A stretch of 7,215 bases of DNA from Actinomycetes bacterium (GTDB taxonomy: Bacteria; Actinomycetota; Acidimicrobiia; Acidimicrobiales; Acidimicrobiaceae), in assembly GCA_021844725.1 (NCBI GenBank), contig JAKBSX010000139.1, positions 1-7,215 on the forward strand, given 5' to 3'. The notes beneath the pieces were generated by a model, which was given only the letters and a program-made list of their open reading frames with translations, was not told the DNA's origin and did no database searches. A program made the translations under genes and the position numbers. Within the stretch, counting starts at the first letter, position 1, and each line of letters begins with the position of its first letter. Shown here one piece after another: positions 1-6,669 of this stretch.

Positions 1-197
1 CAACTGGATTGCTTCCAATTCGCGGTGACCAAGCGAAATTCATCGTAAAAGGTTCTCGACGGCAAATATTGCATCCGTCTCGGCGTAGGTGCCGTAAAGC
101 TCTACATATCCCAGGGCACGGTCGATCTCTTCTCTTTTTTCTTCAATATTTACGATGAATTTCGCTTGGTCACCGCGAATTGGAAGCAATCCAGTTG
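1..197. repeat. 49-bp perfect inverted repeat (1-49 and 149-197), probably an assembly or amplification chimera
   Basis: Bases 1-49 are the exact reverse complement of 149-197, with 99 bases between the arms; the match breaks at the 50/148 pair. The left arm is cut by the window edge and may be longer. The right arm is genuine coding sequence of the SDR gene (about residues 427-443, in the stretch TGLLPIRGDQAKF). The left arm is therefore an antisense copy of the same gene. A perfect match inside a coding region at the very start of a sequence is typical of a snap-back chimera from whole-genome amplification or of a misassembled contig end. A transposon end is less likely because no transposase or target duplication is seen. 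Confidence 0.93.
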
Positions 198-1476
198 TCT
201 TTTCAACTAGTTTGAGTACCTGCGTAGCTCGTTCCAATTGTGACTGGACTCGGCCTCTTCCCGGGAAGGACCAGTCTGGAACCATAATAGGTTGCCCGTC
301 GGAATCAAATAGGGGATGCTGCTGAAACCAAGTTCGTACATAGTCCACTAAAGTCGCGTACTTTAGAGGATTTCGTGAACCTGAGGCCACTTGAAAAATA
401 TTGCCATTTGCGCTTTTTGGGCCACGGGCCGCGACTGCAATGATGGCAGAAGTGACCATATCAACCGGAATTACGTCAATTATTCCTTCAGGTACTCCAG
501 GGAATTCCTTTAAAAGACCTCTTGCATATGAAATAATGATCGGTTCCGCCATCCGAAATCCGCGGATCCATCCTGGCGTTGGTTCAGCTAGGGCTGATTC
601 TATAATCGAGGGCCTTACTATGGTTATTGGAATTTCAGTCTTTTTTTCAAGGAGGGCCTTCTCGCCTAGCGCCTTTGTGTAGGCATATGCGTCAGGCCAG
701 CCCACCGATGCAGCCCTTGCGACTCCAGCCTTTACAAGCTCGTCATGTACCCACTCAATCCTAAGCTTTTCCACCTTTTCGGCTATCAGTGGTGCACCCG
801 CTGCACCGAGCTCCCTACCGGCGGATTTTTGCAGCAGCTCCAGTCTTTCAGGTTCCCGACTCTTCAACTCTATGTCTCCCCGAACAGATCTGGCAGCTTT
901 CACCTCCGCCCGCCAATCCAGGTCTGTGATGAATGAAGTTTCATCGAGTGGAAGTTCTGGCGAGTATCCTCTGCGTCTTCCGGCAACATAGGCAGTTGAT
1001 ATTGCTATCAATTGATGTGGTTTGTTCACCGCGAAGCGATCTCTTGCTGCGATCACTGTTTCGGCGACCCGTCGAGGTCCACAAAGGTTGACTTCAACTG
1101 CTACGTCCAGCATTGCGTCAAAACTTACCGTTGCGGCAGAATGGATAAATACATCGCAGTTGGCGAGCAGTTCAAGTTCGTCTGGTGTCAAGCCCAATCC
1201 GTCGGTAGTTACGTCTCCGCTCAGTGCGGTTACCCTGGAACTGATTCTTTCATTGAACTGAGAACCGTAAATTTGTCTGAGGTTATCGAAGCAGTCGTTC
1301 TTGAATATCTCTTTATACATTCGATCTGAAGCCGTGCTTCTTCTTCCAGGGCGAATTAACAGGTACAGGTGGCAGTCAGGGACGCTGCGAAGAAGTTTTT
1401 CGACTAACGATGTACCTAAAAATCCCGTTGATCCGGTAATAAAGAAGTTCTTTCCGGATAGTTGTTCAGCTATCAA
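40..1476 (-). CDS. SDR-family fatty acyl-CoA reductase-like protein, C-terminally truncated (probably the N-terminal part of an SDR/HAD-IB fusion)
   Basis: An extended short-chain dehydrogenase of the NAD_binding_4 / fatty acyl-CoA reductase type, expected to use NAD(P)H to reduce an activated acyl group in the cytoplasm. Counting from the TTG at 1476, the dinucleotide-binding motif TGSTGFLG is at residues 14-21, GDV at 87-89, HSAATVSF at 112-119, STAYV at 160-164, the catalytic YxxxK (YAYTK) at 264-268 and VRPSIIES at 287-294. Fatty acyl reductases characteristically have this order. The sequence closely fits actinobacterial proteins of roughly 750-800 residues in which this domain is followed by a HAD-IB phosphatase domain; here only 478 residues are present. 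The last two codons and the stop (40-48) fall in the inverted-repeat arm, so the C-terminus shown is not trustworthy. The start is TTG 1476 rather than TTG 1479, because AGGAG on the minus strand (1483-1487) then sits six bases away. The membrane-protein gene lies 88 bases upstream in the same direction. The exact substrate is unknown. Confidence 0.88.
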   Translation of the reverse strand: MIAEQLSGKNFFITGSTGFLGTSLVEKLLRSVPDCHLYLLIRPGRRSTASDRMYKEIFKNDCFDNLRQIYGSQFNERISSRVTALSGDVTTDGLGLTPDELELLANCDVFIHSAATVSFDAMLDVAVEVNLCGPRRVAETVIAARDRFAVNKPHQLIAISTAYVAGRRRGYSPELPLDETSFITDLDWRAEVKAARSVRGDIELKSREPERLELLQKSAGRELGAAGAPLIAEKVEKLRIEWVHDELVKAGVARAASVGWPDAYAYTKALGEKALLEKKTEIPITIVRPSIIESALAEPTPGWIRGFRMAEPIIISYARGLLKEFPGVPEGIIDVIPVDMVTSAIIAVAARGPKSANGNIFQVASGSRNPLKYATLVDYVRTWFQQHPLFDSDGQPIMVPDWSFPGRGRVQSQLERATQVLKLVEKTTGLLPIRGDQAKFIVNIEEKREEIDRALGYVELYGTYAETDAIFAVENLLR

Positions 1477-1482
1477 CAAGTG

Positions 1483-1487
1483 CTCCT
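1483..1487 (-). promoter_or_regulatory. Ribosome binding site AGGAG for the SDR gene
   Basis: Read on the minus strand this is AGGAG. It is six bases from TTG 1476 and only three from TTG 1479, which favours the inner TTG as start. No ATG or GTG start is available nearby in frame. Confidence 0.55.
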
Positions 1488-1564
1488 AAATTTACGGTGG
1501 TCAAATTTACTTCCAATAAGCGGGAATGTTTCTACTTCTTGTGAAAATCGGTGCGTGTGATTCA

Positions 1565-2017
1565 TTACTTTCGAGGCTTCTTCGGTGGAGTATATCTGCG
1601 TGATTGGCCTGGGGGCTTACGCACTTCAGACTTGGCATCAATTGCCGATTTGCGTCCAAACATACTTCCACTACCGCCACTAGCTTTTGATGGTTGCACC
1701 TGTCTAGCCCCGCGCTTAAAAGAGACGAACCCAGCCCAGACTACCAGGGGAAACGCTAAAAGTAAATACGTTGACCATGGACCCAAAACACCTACGGCCG
1801 CCATCATAAGTCCAGAAAACATTCGTAGTCGCCTGGTCACGAGAAATATAGTCACCACCAAGGCCACGGTACCCGCCAACCATGGAATGAAGGGGGACGT
1901 GGCTCCCTTTGGCAGCGGTCCGTTGAAATGTGGGATCCACAGGAATCCAAGAGCAATGATTCCGTAAATGCCGACCAAAATTCCATAAAGCTTTTCTTTA
2001 TCAGTTAGGCGACTCAT
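1565..2017 (-). CDS. Small multi-pass membrane protein of unknown function with a basic C-terminal tail
   Basis: A 150-residue protein that I cannot assign to a named family. Hydrophobic segments lie at about residues 10-29, 43-61, 65-80 and 82-100, so three or four membrane helices are likely. There is no cleavable signal peptide: the N-terminus (MSRLTDKEK) is short, charged and followed directly by helix 1. Residues 101-150 form a soluble tail rich in Lys, Arg, Pro, Ser and Gly with only two acidic residues, ending in RRYTPPKKPRK. This tail is probably cytoplasmic and could bind nucleic acid, ribosomes or acidic lipid, but that is inference. The ATG at 2017 has only a weak, close purine stretch (AGAGG on the minus strand, 2021-2025). 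The gene is first in a minus-strand pair with the SDR gene; the 88-base spacing allows co-transcription but does not prove it. Confidence 0.72.
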   Translation of the reverse strand: MSRLTDKEKLYGILVGIYGIIALGFLWIPHFNGPLPKGATSPFIPWLAGTVALVVTIFLVTRRLRMFSGLMMAAVGVLGPWSTYLLLAFPLVVWAGFVSFKRGARQVQPSKASGGSGSMFGRKSAIDAKSEVRKPPGQSRRYTPPKKPRK

Positions 2018-2268
2018 CGGCCTCTAAGTTTAGGAGACCTTCGACTGAAAATGATTCAAAGTTGTAATTTCAAACAAGTTTATTATGTTCTTATGCGTGG
2101 TTTCTGAAGGTATTTTTTGGAATCTGCGTTATTAGATGGAATAAGTCTTTGCCATTGCCTATTGGAGAGTTTTCTGCTCTCAGGTATTACTTACGTGCAG
2201 CAGAGAAATAATTATTTGGTTGGGTGGCATACCGATTTGCTATCACGACACTAATGTATATGAACATC
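2018..2268. other. AT-rich intergenic region between the minus-strand pair and the tRNA
   Basis: No credible coding frame. By position it must hold the promoter for the minus-strand genes and the promoter for the tRNA. AT-rich hexamers (for example TAATGT at 2252-2257, just before the tRNA) are present, but I could not find a convincing -35/-10 pair on either strand. A short hairpin, GAGAG (2165-2169) with CTCTC (2177-2181), is visible; it lacks a following T-run and is not called as a terminator. Confidence 0.5.
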
Positions 2269-2342
2269 GGGCGCTTAGCTCAGTTGGTTAGAGCGCAGCC
2301 TTCACACGGCTGAGGTCGGAGGTTCGAGTCCTCTAGTGCCCA
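2269..2342 (+). tRNA. tRNA-Val (anticodon CAC)
   Basis: The full cloverleaf can be drawn. The acceptor stem GGGCGCT (2269-2275) pairs with AGTGCCC (2335-2341) with one G-T wobble. The D stem is GCTC/GAGC (2278-2281, 2291-2294). The anticodon stem CAGCC/GGCTG (2296-2300, 2308-2312) closes the seven-base loop TTCACAC, giving anticodon CAC at 2303-2305, which reads valine GTG codons. The T stem GGAGG/CCTCT encloses the standard TTCGAGT loop (2323-2329). The discriminator base is A2342. The next bases are CAG, so the 3' CCA is not encoded and must be added by nucleotidyltransferase. It stands alone, with no neighbouring tRNA. Confidence 0.96.
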
Positions 2343-2552
2343 CAGAAATACTCGATTTAATGGGGGTAGGGGGTCTTTAGTATATTTATTTTGACCGATT
2401 GCGAGTGGCGACAGGTGCACAGAGGGGGTCGTTTCTAAAGTCGGAAGACTCTTGCTCGGTTCTCGTTGGGGCTGGTGCACTGACCAAATTTGTAAGACAC
2501 ATGTATGAATTCGGTTCATTAAACGTCAAGCTGGGGCCGGAGCGCTAAGACG

Positions 2553-2565
2553 ATCAAACTTTGAT
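2553..2565. promoter_or_regulatory. 13-bp palindrome ATCAAA-C-TTTGAT, possible operator
   Basis: A perfect 6-bp inverted repeat around one central base, 46 bases before the chosen GTG start of the permease. The position suits a repressor site controlling a transport/catabolic operon, and LacI- or GntR-type regulators often accompany ribose-type transporters. No regulator gene is visible in the window, and a 13-bp palindrome in AT-rich DNA can arise by chance. Confidence 0.25.
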
Positions 2566-2593
2566 TTGGTCATGGTTAGTAATTTTTGGGATT

Positions 2594-2599
2594 GAGGGG
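2594..2599 (+). promoter_or_regulatory. Ribosome binding site GAGGGG for the permease
   Basis: A purine-rich anti-16S-like stretch lies 12 bases before GTG 2612. The competing TTG at 2561 has only GGAG about 19 bases upstream. This site is the main reason for placing the start at GTG, although the spacing is somewhat long. Confidence 0.4.
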
Positions 2600-2611
2600 A
2601 ATTTAGAACCA

Positions 2612-3670
2612 GTGGTTGTGCCTAATAAGAGTAAAGAGGGAAGTCAGTCTCGTGAGAATACAAACGAGTCACAAGTGGCTGGTGCTTACTTAGAGGAGCC
2701 ACAAAAATCAAAGGCCGTTACCCGGGGCATTGCATTTTCAAGTCCGCGTGAATTTATCAGGCATTTTACAGTTGTGGTTGCGCTTGTGGTAACCGTTGTG
2801 ATATTTGCCATCCTTAGGCCACATACATTTCTGGCACTTAATAATCTTGAGGCAATACTCACTAGTCAAGCTGCGTTATTTGCACTTTCACTAACTCTTA
2901 CGGTTGCTCTTGGGGCGGGAGAAATCGACTTGTCCATTGGTGGGGTACTGGGTTTCAGCAGTGTGTTGATTGGGTATCTATCTGTTACTAAAGGTATTCC
3001 GGTTGTCATTGCCCTTGTGATTTCATTTATTGCAATACTTTTAGTAGCGGCAATAAATAGTTATTTAATCGTGAAGATTAGAGTGAACGGACTAATAGCT
3101 ACTTTGGCCATGGGTACGATCCTGGATGGTTTGTCTGAGGCGGTTTCCAATTCATCTACGATAGGCAACATCCCAAGTTCGATTTTGAAACCTATGCAGG
3201 CAAGGTTCTTGGGAATTGGCACGCCGTTTTGGTATGCGGTTGTGATTGGGATCATTATCTGGTACGTGCTCCATCATATGCAGAGTGGAAGGTTTCTCTA
3301 CTTTACTGGTGAAGGCAGAGAAGCAGCCAGGCTCGCTGGCATAAGGGTCAATCGCATCAGGACGGTTTCGTTATTTGTCTCTGCCATTGGGGCCTGGTTT
3401 GCCGGCCTGATTGTGCTCGGTCAAACCGGAGCAGCTCAGGCTGGGACTGGAGATCCGTATCTTTTGCCTGCTTATGCTGCGACTTTTTTAGGGGCCGCAA
3501 CGATAAAACCGGGTCGTTTCAATCCTATTGGTACCTTTGTCGCAGTATTACTGTTGGCCGTAGGGACGACTGGGCTGCAGTTATTCGGTCTCTCCAACTG
3601 GGTTACCAATGTTTTTGATGGTGCGATACTTATAGTAGCCATCGGGCTGGCAACGTTGGTGGGTAGGTAG
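2612..3670 (+). CDS. Ribose-type ABC transporter permease (RbsC / BPD_transp_2 family)
   Basis: The membrane subunit of a carbohydrate-uptake-class-2 ABC importer, moving a sugar-like or other small solute across the cytoplasmic membrane. With the GTG start it has 352 residues, near the usual 320-350. A polar N-terminal tail of about 45 residues precedes eight to ten hydrophobic helices (approximately 52-68, 83-101, 110-123, 131-154, 206-222, 251-269, 283-295, 306-327 and 333-350). Family hallmarks are GEIDLSIGGVLG (103-114), the cytoplasmic coupling loop GEGREAARLAGIRVNRIR (233-250) and GDPYLLPAYAATFLGAAT (280-297). It lies 55 bases before the ATPase gene, its obvious partner. The usual substrate-binding protein is not found on either side. 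Substrate cannot be read from the permease; relatives carry ribose, xylose, inositol, autoinducer-2 and nucleosides. The open frame extends to TTG 2561, but that would add an unlikely hydrophobic N-terminus; GTG 2618 is another option. Confidence 0.9.
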   Translation: MVVPNKSKEGSQSRENTNESQVAGAYLEEPQKSKAVTRGIAFSSPREFIRHFTVVVALVVTVVIFAILRPHTFLALNNLEAILTSQAALFALSLTLTVALGAGEIDLSIGGVLGFSSVLIGYLSVTKGIPVVIALVISFIAILLVAAINSYLIVKIRVNGLIATLAMGTILDGLSEAVSNSSTIGNIPSSILKPMQARFLGIGTPFWYAVVIGIIIWYVLHHMQSGRFLYFTGEGREAARLAGIRVNRIRTVSLFVSAIGAWFAGLIVLGQTGAAQAGTGDPYLLPAYAATFLGAATIKPGRFNPIGTFVAVLLLAVGTTGLQLFGLSNWVTNVFDGAILIVAIGLATLVGR

Positions 3671-3725
3671 AGGTTGGAAAATGGACATAGCGATCCGAGA
3701 TTGCTGGTTGAGGAGAGGTCTTTAA

Positions 3726-5255
3726 ATGGCTTCTAGTGATGCTCTTGTGGTGGACAATGTAAGCAAGGCATTCGGTGGCACAAAGGCACTTGATCAAGTT
3801 AGTGTTACAGTTAAATTAGGTGAAGTTCATGCCCTGCTTGGTCACAATGGCTCGGGAAAATCGACCCTGATAAAAATTATTTCTGGGTACCATAACCCCG
3901 ACTCAGGGTCTGTAACGATAAATGGGCATCAAGTTCACTATCCAACCACTTCTTTGGCGCTTAGGGAATTCGGTGTAAGTTTCCTGCACCAGGATATTGG
4001 GCTGGTGCCCACGCTTTCTATTCTTGAGAATCTAAGAGTTGGAAGGTTGGATACTGGAGCGTTAGGTCATATTCGCTGGCGCAATGAGCGGGCTACGGTT
4101 TCTGAGTTGCTCGCTCGTTTTGGAATTGAACTTAATCCGGAGCTGCCAGTTTCCCGGCTGTCAGCTGCTCAACGTTCTATCCTTGGGGTTATAAGGGCAT
4201 TTCAGGATGTCGAAGGGGATAACTCCTTAGATAAAGGCGGGCTTATAATTTTAGACGAGCCGACCGCAGCTCTTCCGCAGGCAGAAAAGGAAATATTATT
4301 TGGTGCGATCAAGTTGGTAGCCTCACATGGGGTGGGTGTTCTTCTGGTTACCCACCATCTCGAGGAGCCCCTTCAATATGCTGACCGTGTTTCTGTATTG
4401 CGTGATGGAAAATTGATCGTAACTGACGACGTGGCAGCATATGACTATGACAGCCTTGCTGAGTTGGTGGTGGGCCAATCGGTTGATAAAGTCTCTACCG
4501 CAAGCGGGGAGAAAGTCCGGTCCGACCAGAGTTATCTCAAGGTTGATGGCCTAACAAGCGAGAATTTGGATGAAGTATCTTTCGAAGCTTTCTCGGGCGA
4601 GATAATTGGATTGACAGGTTTGATGGGTGCCGGTCACGAAGAAGTGCCATTTTTGCTATATGGGGCGACAATTCCCAAGCGGGGGGAGATTGTGGTTAAT
4701 GGCAGAAAATTTAGACCTGATCCCGTCAATTCGAGAAGGGAAGGAATTTCACTGGTTTCCGGCGACCGCCTAAGGGCTGGAGGCGTGCTGTCCGCGTCCA
4801 TTGGAGAGAATGTGACACTGCCGGTACTAGACACCATCGTTGGAAGATTGGGTTGGCTTAGGGGGGAAAAGGAAGAGTCGATCGTAAGCGGGATGATGTC
4901 GAAATTTGCCATCACGGGTGCATCGGCTCACATGCCGTTTTCGGTTCTAAGCGGGGGCAACCAGCAGAAAGCTTTGGTGGGACGTTGGATAGAAGCCAAG
5001 CCGAAAATACTGCTGCTTCAAGAACCTACCGCAGGTGTGGATATTGGTGCCACGGTAGAGATAATAAGGATGCTGAAAGCTTTTGCTGAGCAGGGAGGGA
5101 TAGTCATCTTTTCCTCGGAACAATACGAAGACGTAGCCACGCTTAGCGACAGGGTACTGGTATTTAGGAGCGGGAGGATTATTTGCGAGCTTTCTGGATC
5201 GAATTTAACTCCAACCAGTTTAGTCGATGCAAGCTATGGGAAGATTGAGGTATAG
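3726..5255 (+). CDS. Ribose-type ABC transporter ATP-binding protein with two ABC domains (RbsA/MglA family)
   Basis: The 509-residue ATPase that powers the adjacent permease. Domain 1 has Walker A GHNGSGKST (39-47, Lys45), the Q-loop Gln89, a divergent signature LSAAQ (145-149), Walker B LIILDE (173-178) and the switch His210. Domain 2 has a degenerate P-loop (TGLMGAGHEE, 297-306, no lysine), a canonical signature LSGGNQQK (408-415) and LLLQEPTAGVDIG (429-441), where Gln432 replaces the usual Walker B aspartate. A lysine-less second P-loop is normal in this family, meaning one active ATP site is likely. About ten extra residues (159-171, acidic and polar) sit between the domain 1 signature and Walker B. 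The start ATG is supported by AGGAGAG at 3711-3717, eight bases upstream. It follows the permease after 55 bases and is likely co-transcribed. The domain layout is certain; the transported solute is not known. Confidence 0.95.
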   Translation: MASSDALVVDNVSKAFGGTKALDQVSVTVKLGEVHALLGHNGSGKSTLIKIISGYHNPDSGSVTINGHQVHYPTTSLALREFGVSFLHQDIGLVPTLSILENLRVGRLDTGALGHIRWRNERATVSELLARFGIELNPELPVSRLSAAQRSILGVIRAFQDVEGDNSLDKGGLIILDEPTAALPQAEKEILFGAIKLVASHGVGVLLVTHHLEEPLQYADRVSVLRDGKLIVTDDVAAYDYDSLAELVVGQSVDKVSTASGEKVRSDQSYLKVDGLTSENLDEVSFEAFSGEIIGLTGLMGAGHEEVPFLLYGATIPKRGEIVVNGRKFRPDPVNSRREGISLVSGDRLRAGGVLSASIGENVTLPVLDTIVGRLGWLRGEKEESIVSGMMSKFAITGASAHMPFSVLSGGNQQKALVGRWIEAKPKILLLQEPTAGVDIGATVEIIRMLKAFAEQGGIVIFSSEQYEDVATLSDRVLVFRSGRIICELSGSNLTPTSLVDASYGKIEV

Positions 5256-5317
5256 AAGGTTTTAGATTTAGGTACCAAGGTGTTTATCGCTTGCAACAGT
5301 TTTAAAGATCAAGTTGG

Positions 5318-5346
5318 TTGATTGGTTTAGTTTTATGAAATTATTT
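5318..5346 (+). promoter_or_regulatory. Possible sigma-70-type promoter before the Rieske oxygenase gene
   Basis: TTGATT (5318-5323) and TTATTT (5341-5346) are separated by 17 bases in the AT-rich 127-base gap between the ATPase and oxygenase genes. Neither box is a close consensus match. The gap is longer than elsewhere in this gene run, so an internal promoter is plausible, but the call is weak. Confidence 0.2.
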
Positions 5347-5370
5347 TGAGGAATCGAAAAATGTTTGCGG

Positions 5371-5377
5371 AAGGGAG
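5371..5377 (+). promoter_or_regulatory. Ribosome binding site AAGGGAG for the Rieske oxygenase
   Basis: Five bases before ATG 5383. It favours that ATG over the in-frame TTG at 5365, which would place the same purine stretch inside the coding region. Confidence 0.7.
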
Positions 5378-5382
5378 TTGAT

Positions 5383-6669
5383 ATGGCAAATAAGGAAAAG
5401 ATGGACATATTGGTCCATACCGGCCCTGGCACTATCATGGGTAATTATTTAAGAAGGTACTGGGTTCCTGCGCTTCTCGAATCGGAACTGCCTGAGCCGG
5501 GTTGTGATCCCATTGAAATAACCCTAATGGGGGAGCGGCTGGTTGGATTCAGGGATGCTCAGGACAGAATCGCTCTGGTTCAGGAGTGGTGTCCTCACCG
5601 AGGCGCGTCGTTGTTCTATGGCCGTAATGAAGGTGACGGACTGAGATGTTCTTTTCACGGGTGGATGTATGACGTGAATGGACAGTGTATCGACATGCCT
5701 TCTGAGCCGGAAACCGCTAGGTTCAAAGAGCGTATATGCATCACCGCTTATCCATGTGTTGTGAGAGGAGGTGTCATCTGGACCTATATGGGACCCAAAG
5801 AGTTAGTCCCACCTGCTCCGGAGTTAGAGTGGGCATTGCTTCCGGCCTCCCAGAGGTATGTTTCGAAGAGGGTCCAGGAGACAAACTATCTCCAGGCACT
5901 CGAGGGCGGGATCGATTCCAGCCACGTATCATTTCTGCACCGATTTGATCTGGAGAGCGAACCTCTATTTACCGCCGCTAAGGGAAATCGATACCTTCGA
6001 GCTGACACCCATCCTAAATTTGAGGTGGTGGAGTCTCCCGGCGGCCTTCTGATTGGGGCTCGACGTCAAGGTGAGGAAGATTCCTACTACTGGAGAATTA
6101 CTCAATTTATTCTTCCATGGTTTACGCTAATTCCTCCCTTTGGAGATCATGCGATGGGTGGTCATGCGTGGGTTCCTATAGACGATGAGAACTGTTATGT
6201 ATGGAGTATTAATTTTCATCCACACAGGGAGTTGACTCCAAGTGAGATTGAGGGAATCGAGTCTGGAAGCGGTATACATGCATCTTTGATCCCAGGAACG
6301 TTCAATACCGTTGCCAACAAGAGAAATAAATACTTGCTTGATCGCCGGGCACAGCGCGAACAGCGTTCTTTCAGCGGAATTTATGGGGTCGGCATGCAGG
6401 ACTCTGCCATCCAGGAGACAATTGGTCCTATTCAGGACCGTACAAGGGAGCACTTGGGTACCTCGGACGTGGGGATCATCTTGGCTCGCCGCCGCATGTT
6501 GAATGCTGCACTTGCGCTGGCCGAAGAAGGAACTGAGCCTCCAGCTTTGGATCAGAAAAGCCAAAAGGTGAGGGCGGCCTCGCTCCTGCTTCCCAAGGGT
6601 CAGCCCTTTGCCGAAGGTGCTGAAGAGGTTCTCGTGGCAAGCAAAGAAAAGATTGTTGCCACTCTTTGA
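5383..6669 (+). CDS. Rieske non-haem iron oxygenase, alpha subunit (phthalate 4,5-dioxygenase-like)
   Basis: A 428-residue cytoplasmic oxygenase expected to insert oxygen into an aromatic or related substrate (ring hydroxylation or O-demethylation), using electrons passed from a reductase through its Rieske cluster. The Rieske [2Fe-2S] ligands are all present: CPH (Cys70, His72) and CSFH (Cys89, His92), 17-20 residues apart. The catalytic domain carries GGIDSSHVSFLH (175-186). Asp178 is the likely bridging residue for electron transfer, and His181 and His186 bind the mononuclear iron. The third ligand is probably an Asp in MQDSAIQE (Asp340) or nearby, which I cannot fix from sequence alone. 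The DMPSEP segment (104-109) and the C-terminal GPIQDRTREHLGTSD (348-362) fit the phthalate-dioxygenase-like branch rather than the naphthalene/biphenyl type, so no beta subunit is needed. No reductase or ferredoxin gene lies in the window. The substrate is unknown. It sits 127 bases after the ATPase gene and overlaps the next gene by one base. Confidence 0.93.
   Translation: MANKEKMDILVHTGPGTIMGNYLRRYWVPALLESELPEPGCDPIEITLMGERLVGFRDAQDRIALVQEWCPHRGASLFYGRNEGDGLRCSFHGWMYDVNGQCIDMPSEPETARFKERICITAYPCVVRGGVIWTYMGPKELVPPAPELEWALLPASQRYVSKRVQETNYLQALEGGIDSSHVSFLHRFDLESEPLFTAAKGNRYLRADTHPKFEVVESPGGLLIGARRQGEEDSYYWRITQFILPWFTLIPPFGDHAMGGHAWVPIDDENCYVWSINFHPHRELTPSEIEGIESGSGIHASLIPGTFNTVANKRNKYLLDRRAQREQRSFSGIYGVGMQDSAIQETIGPIQDRTREHLGTSDVGIILARRRMLNAALALAEEGTEPPALDQKSQKVRAASLLLPKGQPFAEGAEEVLVASKEKIVATL

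Larger units (their letters stand above)
2343..2611 (+). other. Non-coding leader between the tRNA and the permease gene
   Basis: No supported gene. The stretch holds a G-rich run (about 2362-2374), an AT-rich block (2379-2392, next to TTGACC at 2391-2396) and, near its end, a perfect short palindrome listed separately. The promoter for the transporter/oxygenase genes should lie here. TTGACC resembles a -35 box, but no good -10 box follows at the usual distance. I see no clear intrinsic terminator after the tRNA. Confidence 0.4.

Noticed and set aside
1551..1967. Plus-strand open frame of 138 codons
   Set aside because: It is the antisense shadow of the membrane-protein gene, which has a coherent hydrophobic pattern and typical actinobacterial tail.
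2165..2181. Hairpin GAGAG/CTCTC as a terminator
   Set aside because: Only five pairs, no T-run after it on either strand, and no gene ends nearby.
2269..2342. tRNA-Val as an integration site for a mobile island
   Set aside because: No second copy of the tRNA 3' end, no integrase and no phage gene are seen downstream in the window.
2391..2420. TTGACC as a -35 box for the transporter genes
   Set aside because: The region 16-18 bases downstream is GC-rich (around GGTGCAC) and has no -10-like hexamer.
2280..2519. Minus-strand open frame of 79 codons with the peptide EDSNLRPQPCEGCALTN
   Set aside because: Its end is the antisense of the tRNA-Val. This kind of peptide is a well-known false gene product from tRNA regions; the frame has no ribosome binding site.
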